Below are positions 1-11,902 of a DNA stretch of 64,000 nucleotides, in pieces. Below the pieces are notes generated by a model. It worked only from the letters and a program-made list of their open reading frames with translations. It ran no database searches and was not told the DNA's origin. A program made the translations under genes and the position numbers. This stretch comes from Paraspadella gotoi. Its lineage: Eukaryota > Chaetognatha. The DNA lies in contig CM119266.1 of NCBI GenBank assembly GCA_051294375.1, forward strand, positions 349,132 to 413,131. Reading direction: 5' to 3'. Positions within the stretch are counted from its first letter, which is position 1. Each line of letters begins with the position of its first letter.

Positions 1-178
1 GCGATCATTTGAAGCGATGGCACTCGGTTAGTTACCATAGTTTGTTACTCTGATCCATTGTTGTTATTGTTCCCCTCGCACAATGGATCATCATGAATCG
101 GGAACCGTTTTTTTTTCTGGGATAGAAAATGGCTGGAAGGAAGGAACCCGCGCGACTAAACAGGCTCGAAGTAGAAAC

Positions 179-212
<34 letters not shown>

Positions 213-2058
213 TAAATTTCTCCTTCCTTTTTTTGAATTTATGAAAATAAAAAAAGTCACCCAACGGCAGAGTCGATGAGAAAGGTTTAGTTTTTCAAAA
301 TGGGATTAGAACAGATTATGGTAATATAAGTAAACATATCCGTTTCTAAGATCGGCAAACATCTTAAATAGTAAGTGTATGTGGCGACAACCAATTAGAA
401 TCTAACAGTGGACCGCGGCACCCTCAAATAAAGATAGAGCCGAAAAAAGGTTAATGACTTAATCTGAGTATTTTTTTTCAAATTTCGGTTGACTTATCTG
501 AGTCAGTCAGTTGCCAACTTATTTTCACGCTGCAAAGCTACCATGGTCCGTCTCTTCGAAGGTCAACCATTGACCGAAAAAATGGAACTTGATTTTTGGC
601 GCGATTTTTCTTGTCTGCTTTGAATAAGCTCGAGTGTGACTGATCAAAGATGAAGATAAGGTAAAGAACGAAAGTATGGCTTATTATATCAAAACATTAA
701 GTTCCTTGACATAAATTGATAAAACCCAACGCAACGGTAACGCTTCCAGTTAAGTTTCAACTCGATATAGAAGATTTAGAGAAATGAAAGAAATAGAAAT
801 TTAACTCGGTACTCGACAGACCAGAATTGTTTTTTTCTCAGTCAGAGAACTCATTAGGCTTTTCAGTTTTTCGTACTCCATCATCAGAGCCACAACAAGA
901 AGCTTTTAGAAAAAGAATACTGCCTCATTACTGTTCCGCGCGAGAGAATTCTATGCAGTCAATCAGTCAATGAGAGTCAACCTCGGAAAATGGAACCGTG
1001 ACTTCGTCCGATACCCGTCGCGAAAAACAGCGGACCGTAACGAGATGGAAATAATGACCTTCCGTTAGTTGATCGGAGACGGAGTTCCCCCCTCGCCCTT
1101 TCCCCCCAGACCTTTACAACCAACTGAATTCACGTGCTCCCCCGTCTCAGTGGTAAATCTCTGATGGATTCCACGAGGCACGGAGTCAGTTGCAGGTAAT
1201 AAAATTGTTAATGACGATTCAATTCAAAAGGAGCGTATGAATTTACACGTTACTTAGATGTATAATAAGTCGTCTATAAAAAAGTTTGATATTTCTATTT
1301 TTAATTTCATGATATTTAAGTCATGAACTTACTATATATATTGGATTTATAATGGTTTGAAGGAAGATATTTTGAACTCGCAATCACCCAACTATTAAAT
1401 ATTGTCTTACCAAAAACTTTTATTAGGCAATTATTGAATTAATGATTAAATCATATTAAACAATTCTTAACACAGGAAGTCTAATTCATGATATTTAATA
1501 AAATTACCAACATCTTGGCGGTAAATAAAGTTAAAAACATTTAGAATGATATGGAAAGATAAAAGAAAAATAAAAGTTGTTTAACTCTTTTTAATATTTT
1601 ATCAGTATCAGGGTTTAGATACAGTAACAAACAAAACATCAATCCATAAAAGCAAATTTTAAGTATTAATTAAATATTTACTAAATTCAACAACTATCCC
1701 GTGTCCAAACGCGAATGTCACCAAAGAAATCTTAATCATACATGCATATTTAAATCCTTTAACATTAGTAATGTTATTTCGTTTCTAATATATTACCTAA
1801 CCTAAATTGATTGGTTCTCTTTTCCGAGACTTTTGGCGAGAGTGACTCAATTATGATCGTTTTCTTTCAAAATTTAATTTTAACTTTAATATTTAATCTA
1901 AAAATATTTTTAAACTAACCCTTATCCGTAACATAATCCTAAACCCGAACCATTAACTAAGTCACTTACCTTTATCACTAAGCCTAACTTTTAACCTAAT
2001 CTTTAATTTAAAAAATTAACTATTCGATATAACCTTTCGTTTTGATGTGTTTATGAGA

Positions 2059-2164
2059 TTAGCAAAGAGAAATTTGTTTTTCTTACTACAACAATTTTAT
2101 TTGATAAAAACAGACATGTTTCGACTGTAATGTTGTAGTAAGAAAAAAAATTTCTCTTTGCTAA
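2059..2164. repeat. Short inverted-repeat element with hammerhead-like remnant
   Basis: The arms TTAGCAAAGAGAAATTTG... (from 2059) and its reverse complement (ending 2164) flank a centre which, read on the minus strand, contains GTCGAAACATGTCTG and then an AT-rich run. The same order (GTCGAAACATGTCTG, ATAAAAT, TTGTTGTA..., TTTGCTAATCTCATAA) occurs on the plus strand at 13130-13200, so the two are copies of one family. The CTGANGA half of the hammerhead-like motif is missing here. Confidence 0.55.
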
Positions 2165-2659
2165 AAAAATTAACTTAATTCTAAATTTAGGATAAAATGG
2201 GCGTTCTGGGAAAATAAGGCCAATGTGATATAAAAAAAATTCGACAAAATCAAAAATCAAAAATTTGCCTTCGATTTTGCTAATGAAAAAAAATATTTGA
2301 AAAAAAAATTCCATTTGAGAATAAAATTAGTTTTAAATGAAATAAAAAAGAAATGGTAAGAATTCTTTTCGCGTTGATTGGACAATGGAGGCGGGATAAT
2401 TTAGTATACTGCAAAATGTCGAATCCATTTGTTCAAAGGAATTCAAAGTTTTAATACTGAATTTTATGCGGACAAATATATAAATATCACGGCCAAGCAA
2501 TGAAACACTGATTGTTCTTGCAATTTTAGACAGAAGAAATAAAGCCTTCTTTGAAGATACGTAAAATTGTAAACAATTTGTTCCAAAAATTATATCGTTT
2601 AATATAATATTTCGTTATGTCGTTTAATATATATTTTTATATAAAAGCAATTCATTGTT

Positions 2660-2749
2660 ATGAAATTGGTACAACCAATATAAAAATTATCCATTCATTT
2701 AATAAATAAGCTATCCTGTCCCTGACTTTGGACAGGCTTTGGTGGTTTA
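2660..2749 (+). repeat. Dispersed repeat, copy A
   Basis: This ~90-bp unit begins TGAAATTGGTACAACCAATA and contains CCTGACTTTGGACAGGC near its end. Near-identical copies lie at 3431-3520, 20684-20788, 24304-24486 (reverse), 26040-26235 (reverse), 29325-29385 and 54153-54235 (reverse). The longer reverse copies extend through GGCCTCCATCAC and an AAGCTT-containing stretch, so this copy looks truncated. No coding capacity or terminal repeats were seen; it is SINE-like or a transposon end. Confidence 0.7.
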
Positions 2750-3430
2750 TATAATCAAAAATTAAAAATTAAAATTAAAAACACGTTACCTGTGAACGTT
2801 CGGAGTTGTTACGTCTTTAATTCTTCATGTAGCTCCATTGTGTATGTTGATTCGAGCAGCCATGGGTGCCCTTTCTTGGAGGGCCCGTTTCATGGGGTGA
2901 ACTTTTTTGAACTGAGAGACGTTGGCGTCTAGTTGTGCCCCATCGTGCCCCGGTTCGTTTGAATCACAAAACCAAAATTGAATCTGCGCGGACCAACCAG
3001 AACGTTAATATTCAACCAACGCGGATTCCTTATTGGCTGAATTGAATGAAAAAGTAACCAATGTGACGTCGTTATAGTGGTCGCGAAACGTGACTCGTCC
3101 AATTGCTTTTCGAGATATTTGTCACGTGGACGGGAGGGTCGGGGCTTGATGAACGTTCTTCTTTTTCACGACTACAGCCGGGTCGGGAAACATCCGTTTC
3201 CGTATAAAGTAGTTTAAGACTTATCGCGGAAAACACCAGCAAATTACAAAACAAAACAACTGTGAATGAAAAAATCCTCCAAACTAATTTTATAAAGGCT
3301 AAGTTACTCTTTATGCCATAAGTTTAGGAACTTTTCATCATTCATTGTTTTTATATTTTATTAGCTTAAGCTTTCTTGCCACGTGCTCATGCTATGTTTG
3401 GAATTGTAGCAATGTCAAAATTTCAGAAAT

Positions 3431-3520
3431 TAGTAAAATCAATATAAAAATTCTCAATTCATTTAATAAAAAAGCTATCTTGCCCCTGACTTTGGACAAG
3501 CTATTGTGGGTTTAGGGCTC
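3431..3520 (+). repeat. Dispersed repeat, copy B
   Basis: A diverged copy of the 2660-2749 unit. It keeps AATATAAAAATT, the ATTTAATAAA block and GCCCCTGACTTTGGACA, but its 5' part is degraded. It lies about 175 bp before the start codon of the MEP-1-like gene. Confidence 0.65.
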
Positions 3521-3695
3521 CATCATTCCTACAAGATTGTCATTTTCTCACAAAGATGTAAAAGAATAATGAACAGGATTTTTCTTATAATACTAATATA
3601 TTTTATAGTTTACCCATTTGATTGTTCTAGGTCTATGAATTACGAATTGCAGTTGACTAAAGTTGATTTATTTTAAGTTCTATACAGTACTTGTC

Positions 3696-6600
3696 ATGCC
3701 TGTCACACGGCAAAATCACCTCCCCAAGAGGAGTTCTCGTCGTCTTAGTGGAAATGCCGAAAAATCCTTCAAGAGCAGCAAACCCGCGAAACCCTCTCTT
3801 TCAAAAAACAAAACGAAACAAAAGTCTAGTCCCAAAACATCAAAGAGGGAAGATAAAGAAGCGGCCGTTGAATCTGATTGCCAAGAAGGGTTAGAAGATG
3901 ACGTCGACGGCAAAGACGACGACGATTCTCGGTCGCCATCGTCCATCGACCACGCAAACTCTTTGGTGACCAAGAGTAACGCCTGCGATCTCGAAGAAAA
4001 ACGTTTGAAAAAGGCGGTCGGTTCGCCCAATCAATTCACTGAATCCGTTGAACTTACGTCCCATTTTGTTAATGAAAGTTCAACAGAAACTAAGAAATCG
4101 GATTGCTCGACGACGCCGCCGCCACCGCCGTCGCCGCAGCCTTCAGTGCCTCAGCCGAATTCCCTTTCTTCTCCCTCCTCTTCCTCGAGCGCGCTAAAGA
4201 GAAAAATGTTTCCTTACGTCCTTGGCGAACCTTTCGTAAAGTGTCGAAGAATCGACTCCAAAAACTTTACAGGAAACTATAATGTTCGAGAGGTTAATGG
4301 CGTCGAATCACCTACGTTTTCAGCCGAGTCGCCCAAGGTCCCCGCGCCGTCTTCGCCTTGTAACGTCTCAGTCAATCCAAGCGTTAAATTAGCGACAGCG
4401 TCCCTGAGTCTCGTTGTTAATGACCCTGAAACTTGCGAAAGGCGTGGCGGCCACGAATCGTCCGTCGAAACTAGCGCGGAAACTCCGCGCTCGATTTCGA
4501 AACTGACGAAAGTTGGTGATTCGAAGCCCGTGCCGATCGATTCTCTCATACGGGAGGCAGATCTTCTGCGGAACGGCGCCGACGACGAAAACCTCGACGA
4601 GGAGTTCGAGATTCATCTCGTGGAGAATGATGATGGCGATGATGGCGACGACGCTAGCAAGGACGAGAGAGTACTCATTCCCATCATCGAAAGTAAATGC
4701 GCAACGGATTCAGAAAATTTCATAGAAAAGAAAAACGCCCGAGCCGACGATTTCCAAGACGACGACTTAGAAGATGACGTGGATGACGACGATGATCCGG
4801 ACAAAGCAGATGGCGCCAGTGGTACCAAAGTCGTACGGACAATAGCGATGACGCTAGATCCCGTCACTGGAGAGATGGTGGAGGTGGAAACGGATGAAGC
4901 GGAAGAGGATGAGGTGGAGGTTGAGGAGAGTGAAGACGAGGAAGATATTGAAAATGACGACGAGGACGACGAAGAAGATATCGACGACGACGAGGATGAT
5001 GAAGACGACGAAAGCGTAGTCGACGAGAGAAATAGGAATGAAAAACAAGAGGATGAGAAAACAGACGAAGACGAGGACGACGACGTGGTTTTCTGCGGAG
5101 TGACACCCCTGACCACTCGGGAACCCGCTCGCATTCCCTGGGTCAGGTTTGATCGGAGGGGCGAGAGGCGCGAATACTCTCGCAGAGGTCTGCAACGTGC
5201 GCCCCAAGTAGCTCGTCAGGTGGAGATCGTCGACCGGGGAACGATGGACTCTCACAAATCGCTCATCAGGTGAAAAATAAGGTTAAGTTTTGTGACTTTT
5301 TTTCCAGTTTATAGTTCTTTTTATCTCTGACTTTCTTAGCACTTTGTACAAGTCCGGACTCAGTCGCCCCTTGTTAAGCAAGTCAATTCCGACGAAAAAC
5401 TTTCCCGCCTACGAACCGAAAAAACCCGTTCCCTTTCAAAGCGTCACCGCCTCCTTCCAAGAGGCCTTCAAGAACAATGTTGTCAAAAGTCCCATCGTTT
5501 CGTCGACCGGAAGTCAATTTTCTTCCATCGCTACAGGTTTGTGACTCGTCTGAGCAAGTGGCTTGCCCTATAACTTTATTAAGAAATGAATCCTGCTTTC
5601 TTTAATCAGCGACTTCCAACACGACCTGCCCCGTCTGCACCATTAATTTTGTGTCGAAAAATATTTTGGACAAGCACCTTGAAGTCGTTCATCCGGGGAT
5701 GTCCGTGAAGTCGAACCACGAAAGTGTTGACGAACTTCCCTTTAAGACGCTCGACCCGAGTGGGCTCCGTCCCGCGGAGAAGCTTCTCATAGACATCGGA
5801 GAAAATCTCGCCAACGAATTTGTGTTGAAAGACGTACGATAATTATGCTTTACGACACAGATAATTATGTATTGTATGATATGTATTGTTTAATGTTTAT
5901 TTTTATTGACCAGAGCGTCCAGAAGCAAACGGAACGGATGCAAGCAAAGCATAAGCAGAAGCACCTCGACAGGACCGACGTCGAAGGACTCAAGCGCCTC
6001 CACGCGGATCTTTCGGAAGTGACTGAAAAAAACCGACCGTTTGAGAAGATCTCCAAGATGCAGTTCTGCCGCTACCCTTCGGCGGCGGCCGCAGCTGAGG
6101 GCGCCCCGCAATGCGGCTTCAGGACCGAATCGGCGCTCTCGTTAGACTTTCACCGTCTCTTTCCGCACAAGGATCGATTCGGAAGGGTCAGTTGGGGTTT
6201 TTATTCCTTCAACTTTCACAAAACAATAATTAAACGTTTTCTCCTTTCTGATTTCGCCAGATGGAATGCAATTTCTGCCGTTTCACCACGAGACAAGACA
6301 ACAAGTACATGTTGCACATGAAAGAGGCGCACAAGATGAAAGGTTATTTGGTTCCGAAGCCGTATCCCTATTCCTGTGGCCTTTGCACTTTCGAGTGCAA
6401 AAAAAATTATCAGGTAACAACGAATGGTTGTGACTTTTTCAGCAAATCCAACTCATACGATATATTATTGTTGATAGTTAAATAGACACCAAGAGCGTTG
6501 CTTCAACGTTTGGGAACGAGAACAGAGATCAAGAAGAAACCTGGGACCCTCTCTCGAAGATTCTTTCTATTATGACCCCTACAGTCCGAATCCGAAACTT

Positions 6601-8944
6601 CTGGCCCAATTTCATCGTTTACTGGGTAAGTTCCAGAAAAAATTAAATTGAACTTTGTTGTCACCTAAAATAACCTAGTACCACTTCATCATGACGTTGG
6701 TAGCGGTAGCCGACCAAATTCAAATTATAATGGGAACAGCATTAAACTAATCCATTATTGGTATTAATTATTGTGTTAAAATATTTTTTTGCAAAAATGT
6801 TCCGAACCATGAGTAATTCGCTAATTAATATTATTATATTGCTATATAATGTTAAAAATTTTTTTTTTGATATTTTAAGTTTTTTTAATTGATTCTGATA
6901 GAGCTTAAAAAGTTAAGCAAAAAATATAATTATAACTTTTTAAAATTTTGATGTTTTATTACTAAAAATTAGTAAAAACTGCTAAAATCATCGGATGATG
7001 ATGATGATGATGATTTTTTAAGGTTTTTTTCAATTTTAACCCACTTATCATCAAAATATTGAAAAAAGAATTATACTTTGTGTAGATAACTTTTCATAAG
7101 CTATTTGAATCCGCTTTTAAAAATAAAAAATTCAAAAAAAATTTTTTGACATTTCCTATCTATAAATAAATATTAAAAAATTAATTACTAATGCTTCTAG
7201 CCATTTTAGAAAATTTTGCTCCATTGAAAGTTTTCTCAGAAATGTATGAAGATTCATTTGGAAAGGTTCCCAAATCAAACTTCTGACCCACCCCATTGAC
7301 GAAGTTTGGCTCTAACGTTGGCGTCAACATTTATTTTCCTGTTAATATTTGAAAGGTTCTGGAAGAAACTCCTCTGTGGGCACCGTCTTCCATTCGAAAC
7401 CGGTCGCTTTCAATTCTTCCAAGTTCATTCCGGACCGAAGAGGGTCGTCTCCTTCCTCCAACTGTTCGTCCCCAGGTTCGAGAAGTCTGTGATATATTGT
7501 GACAACGTAAGTGATTCCCAGTGACTTTGATTCGCAGTCTGATTGACGATCGTTGTTAAACTGTTGAAGATGATAATGATAATGTTGTAGATCATATGAC
7601 ATTCTTTATAACCGCTTCCCCGAACACAGGATCGCCTTTAGCCAATCACGACGCGCCGTCAATCACCTCGATCGTGATGAACGTGACGTCGGAGGATACT
7701 GCTCGATCCTCGCCCCGCCCAACATCCGTCACGCCCGTTCTCAGCGTCAGCGTCACACTCGATCAAGGTGGGAGTGAAAATAATTTTATGTAATTGGTGG
7801 GTCTTGATGGACGGAAGGTTGTCGTTCGATTCCCGTGGCTTGAAGCACGGTAACAGTTTCAACTTTCAAAATGTAAGCAAATATAATATTAATTATGTTT
7901 ATGATATCCTTTCTATTTCTCCTCAGACGAGAACTCCGTGCAGACGCTGAAAGTCATCCCTTCGTCGTCGTCGCCGACTCCGATTGTCGTCGCCCCCGTG
8001 CGGATTCTCCCAAAGACGAACGTCGAGACGAAGTTCGCCGACGCCTTCCCTTCCGGTCAAGGTTATGAGGTCTGCGAAATTTGCGGCGGATTCGTCAAGG
8101 ATGTTGCGTCGCTTTGCATCCATTTCTTGAACGCCCATCGCATCGATATAGGTGGGGGGATTTTATGAACGTGGAAAGGCTGCTCGGTAATTAATGAAGA
8201 TGATCATAAAACTCTTTCCAGGACAACCGCCCATTATGAAACCCAAAACTCTTCTCTGTAAAGTCTGCAAGCGCGGATTCTGGACCATCTACGGTCGGAT
8301 CCGTCACACGCGAGTGGCTCACGCCACCGGCAAAGCCGTGGACGGCGCCGGATCGAGCATGGAGGTTGATCTGACTGAGGAGAAGGAGAACGAGAGACGC
8401 GCCGACTCTGGGCGGAGGACGAAGAATAAAGGCAAGCGTTTTTGAAAAGAGGAATGTTTTCTAAATTGAATCAATCAATCAATCAATATTTTTATCCCAT
8501 ATCTTACTACTAGGTCTGTCTCCTTACCAATGTTCTTTATGCGCCCTCGCCTTCGATTCCTTCGACGGGTGGACGGCTCACATTAAAGCTAAGCACTCGA
8601 TTCCCGCCAGAAACAAGGCCCTTAACTCGTCGGTCAATGAAGGTGTGTGTTAGATCTAAATGTAAATGAATTTTGTATATAGGATATATATTGTATACAG
8701 GAAACAATGTGCGTATTCGTGTATTTTTTTTCTTTTGATAAATATTAATACTAATATGTTAAACCTATCGCGACTCTCAGACGTGGATTCTCAGCCTTGG
8801 GAAGAAGTGATCGAGGAAGATGACGACGGCATCATCATCACGAAGATCACGCGACCTCGAGATGTTCCTCCCGGGCCAGCGAGAAAAGTCGGGAAAGCTC
8901 CGGCATTTCCTAGCGCTGAAGGTTAGACTTGTGACGGGCGCTGT

Positions 8945-9004
<60 letters not shown>

Positions 9005-9980
9005 CTACATCGACGACATTGACTATGATCACAACAGGGATCCGACGAATGCAAGCGTTTTATTACAACCGACCCACGCCTTCCCCGGAACCTCAAAGCG
9101 TCTACGACGGCAGTAACAACTGCGTCTTCTGTTCCCAAAAAAACTCGTAAGAAATTCGAGAAAATAAATTCTAAATCTAACGGCGACAACACGTCGTTAT
9201 TATCTCTCACTTCAATCCCCTCTCCACCGTTTCAGAAGCTTCGCCTCCCTCCGCGCCCACCTCAGTTCCGCCCACGACATCGAGCTCGACGTCGTCAAAC
9301 TTTGCGAGATCTGCGGCGACAAGTTCGGTTTCGCCGGCGCCGACTGCGTCCTCGTCCACGAGATGTACCTCGACCACATGGAAGAGGATCATTGCAAGGA
9401 ATTCTCCGTCCCCTGTCTGCGGAAGGAGGAGGATCTCTTGCGGGCGGCGAAGGGGTTGAAATCGAAAGTTCGAGGGGAGGAAGACGACGACGATATATCG
9501 TCTTGTCGGAATCGAGGAAGGAGTGAGAGGCTGGAAGAGATGGGGGAAGAGATTGGAGAGAAAAAAGAGAGGGAAGAGGAAGAGGAGGTGACGGTCGAGA
9601 GGAAAGGAGAAAATGAGGAAAAAGTTGCGAAAGGAGCAAAAAGTCTGCAGGATGAGGAGCCGATTCGAGAATCGACTTCCGAGATCGAGGAGAACGAGGA
9701 GAACCAGGAGAACTCAGCCCAATCCACGAAAACTAATCTCGTCAAGTCGGAGAATCATATTAAAATTTCGTCTTCGTTGAAGGCGAGCGAAGATGATAAG
9801 AACCCCGCGTCAAGAAAGGCTTCGCGAAGAAACTCTGGAGTCGGGACGACGACGGGCTCGTCCACTAGAGTCGACGTCGCTGAGAAAAGGGGCGTTCGAA
9901 GCGGGGAAGAGAACGGGGAATGCGGGGATTCGAATCGGAGATCGTCTCGTCGTCTCGGCGGGGCTCAGAGGGCCCGATAA
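3696..9980 (+). CDS. MEP-1-like multi-zinc-finger protein (paralogue 1)
   Basis: Predicted nuclear zinc-finger protein of 1461 aa. Exons: 3696-5269, 5340-5536, 5610-5833, 5914-6186, 6261-6413, 6478-6625, 7356-7475, 7630-7767, 7927-8151, 8222-8431, 8514-8642, 8781-8921, 9038-9146, 9236-9980. The start is the first ATG after a likely acceptor (TACAG at 3683-3687). Residues 1-60 are basic; residues ~350-490 are strongly acidic (Asp/Glu runs). Fingers of the form C-x2-C-x12-H-x4-H sit near residues 597, 757, 993, 1030, 1093 and 1210 (the last split by an intron), plus a C2HC finger (C-x2-C-x12-H-x3-C) near 793. The tail is charged. The block LRPAEKLLIDIG and the next two fingers match the mep-1 gene at 58.5 kb in order and spacing, including the C2HC finger; this fixed the acceptor at 6477. 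The intron at 8432 starts with GC. MEP-1 proteins recruit Mi-2 repressors; that this copy does so is inference. It lacks the glutamine-rich C-terminal region of the other paralogue. Confidence 0.8.
6700..7200. repeat. Decayed MITE-like sequence in intron 6
   Basis: The intron between exons 6 and 7 (6626-7355) is AT-rich. It includes a (GAT)n run near 6994-7012 and a stretch (about 7024-7120) resembling the inner arm of the palindromic 8-bp-TSD element at 17390-18003: shared blocks include AATTTTAACCCACTTA and a following TTTGAATCYGC. Termini and target-site duplication are not recognisable. Confidence 0.3.
8949..9001. repeat. (GA)n microsatellite
   Basis: About 53 bp of perfect GA repeat inside intron 12 of the MEP-1-like gene. 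Confidence 0.95.
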
Positions 9981-10361
9981 TACGAAAATTTTGCCCAGAA
10001 AAAGGGAATTTGCAATCAAATACTGAATCTATTCATTGATTGTTTCGTATTTTTTAGTAATAGTCTTTTCTTCAATTGTCTTCATGCGTTCTTTATTAAA
10101 AAAAAACTATATCGTTTTTTACCGAAAAAAAGAGTAAAAACAAAAAATGCTTTGTTGCTACTTATTCTTGTGGTTGTCGCTGGTTGTCACTCGAGCTTGA
10201 TAGAAGAATCACCAAAATTTTAACTAGGTAAAATCTAAAATGATAGACATAAAACCAGCAGAGTAGTTCAAATGGTTAGTAAAGAAATTTAATCAAAACT
10301 GCGATATGTGTACCGCTGTTTTGAAACGAACAAACACGGCTCCGAGAAAATTTCCTATATC
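9981..10361. other. Intergenic spacer
   Basis: AT-rich sequence after the stop codon of the MEP-1-like gene. No exon or repeat family is recognised; the inverted-repeat arm begins at the downstream border. Confidence 0.5.
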
Positions 10362-11754
10362 TAGGAAGCCGTTATAGAAAAAGAAGCCAGTGACTTTTTT
10401 CTTATATTTTTATATCGATAGATGTGAATGACGGAATATTGTAAATCTCAAGTTTCGCTTTAATCGGACCTCACATTGTGGAGAAATCTTAGGAAACCCA
10501 TCAAAATTCCACCCCTTTTTTTCAACATTCTCGCCTTTTAAGATTTTCGCCGATTCTGACTTCCTCTTACAAACTTATAATTCCGCTAGTTAATTTTTTT
10601 TTCTTAAACGAGCGAAGGGAATCCACAACTTTTTGTTATTTTATGATTTCTGGGTAAAAAATTAATAATTACATTAACATTGGGATATTATGAAAGTATA
10701 ATGTCTTGTGAAGCCTGTGAGAGTTAAATAATTAAAAAATTCGCCTATTTTATTATTGAAAAATGACAGTAAAGTGAAGTAGTTGAATGTCTTCCGGCTC
10801 ATTTCAGTAAACATCCCTGTTCTCTAGCATAAAATAATGTTTACTTTTTGCTGGTGGAAAAGAAAGATAAATACTTAGGCTGTGATGGGGTGAATAATAT
10901 TTTGTAGAATTTTGTAAGCATGCTTGTAAAATCAGACAAGCCAATATTTAAGTGACAAAAAATTAACATTTTCTTTATCCAAAAAAATTTAAAGTTTTAC
11001 TAGAGTACAATTTAGCCTTTTTTCTTTCAGAATCATTAAAAAGAATTAAATTTTCATTTATTCTTATGGGGTGTCATTAGTTTTAAAATTCATTATAATT
11101 TTGACTTAGTTTGACACTCACCCTGTAAGGAGGTTTCAGCATAAGTAATTCTAAAATTGTATCTTGTATGTGCCCTATGATTATGGCTTCATTTTGGTAC
11201 TATTACCATCCCTTTATCTTTATTCCTTCAAAAGATATTAGGAAAAATCAGTTTTTTTTCAACCTTCCTTTTAATTTCTTTTTAAATAAAAATTTCGCGA
11301 TTCAAAACGGACTATTTCATTTAAACCTGATCATTTTATGTCAAAATCATTATAAAATGAAAAAAGAAAAATAGGACAAGCTCTTCAGAACACAAGCTAT
11401 CAGAATCGCGAAATTCGAAGTCGCTCATGTAACAGGGACATATAGCAATCCCGTTTGCAATTTTAAGTTTGTAAACTTTCCCTTTCATTTCTATAGTAAA
11501 AATGAGGTTTGAAAATTTTCTCCGGAGATGAGTAGTGCATTTCCCCTGGCTTGTTTGATATTAAATCCTTTATCAAATGCCATAAAACGAATAGGACAAG
11601 CTCTTCAGATGCAATGCTCTCGGAATCGTGCGTTTTTACAAGTGTTTTTTTAACCGATATTCTGGCAAACGCGTTTGCAATTTGGGTAGTCAGATTTGAA
11701 CGGAATTCTCTATTAGAAAAATGTTGAATTTTTTTTTAAGCGAGATTCTCGTCT
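10362..11754 (+). mobile_element. Left arm of a 1.39-kb inverted repeat
   Basis: Runs from TAGGAAGCCGTTATAG to GCGAGATTCTCGTCT and matches the reverse complement of 15687-17071 along its whole length, with scattered mismatches and small indels. Both outer ends read TA next to GGAAGCC, consistent with a TA target site but not proof of one. Inside, AGGACAAGCTCTTCAGA occurs twice (about 11373 and 11593). No transposase-like frame was recognised. The pair could be the long TIRs of a foldback element or two opposite insertions of one 1.4-kb unit. Confidence 0.8.
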
Positions 11755-11902
11755 ACTATATCGGATATCCCTGTCGACGAAAACAAATCTAATAAATTAT
11801 AAAACCATTTTAAAAGAAATTAATACCCAATTTCGTCCCAGTAAAAAACTAAACGGTCAGATTAAAAAGGAACTCGTAGACTAACGTCGCTTCATCTATG
11901 TC

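Larger units (their letters stand above)
1..3695. other. Intergenic, 5' of the MEP-1-like gene
   Basis: No convincing coding exon is visible; the open frames here are short and AT-rich. The stretch holds a (CT)n tract at about 181-215, a short inverted-repeat element at 2059-2164, and two copies of the dispersed GGACAGGC repeat (2660-2749 and 3431-3520). The part at about 2830-3250 is richer in G+C and CpG and may belong to a promoter, but no core promoter element can be assigned. Confidence 0.5.

Noticed and set aside
1900-2000. Runs resembling degenerate telomeric repeats (TAACCC, CCTAAACCC)
   Set aside because: Only scattered partial words in AT-rich DNA; no tandem array.
4613-5255. Long minus-strand open frames (Ser- and Leu-rich)
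   Set aside because: They are antisense shadows of the acidic GAY/GAR-rich coding region of the MEP-1-like gene.
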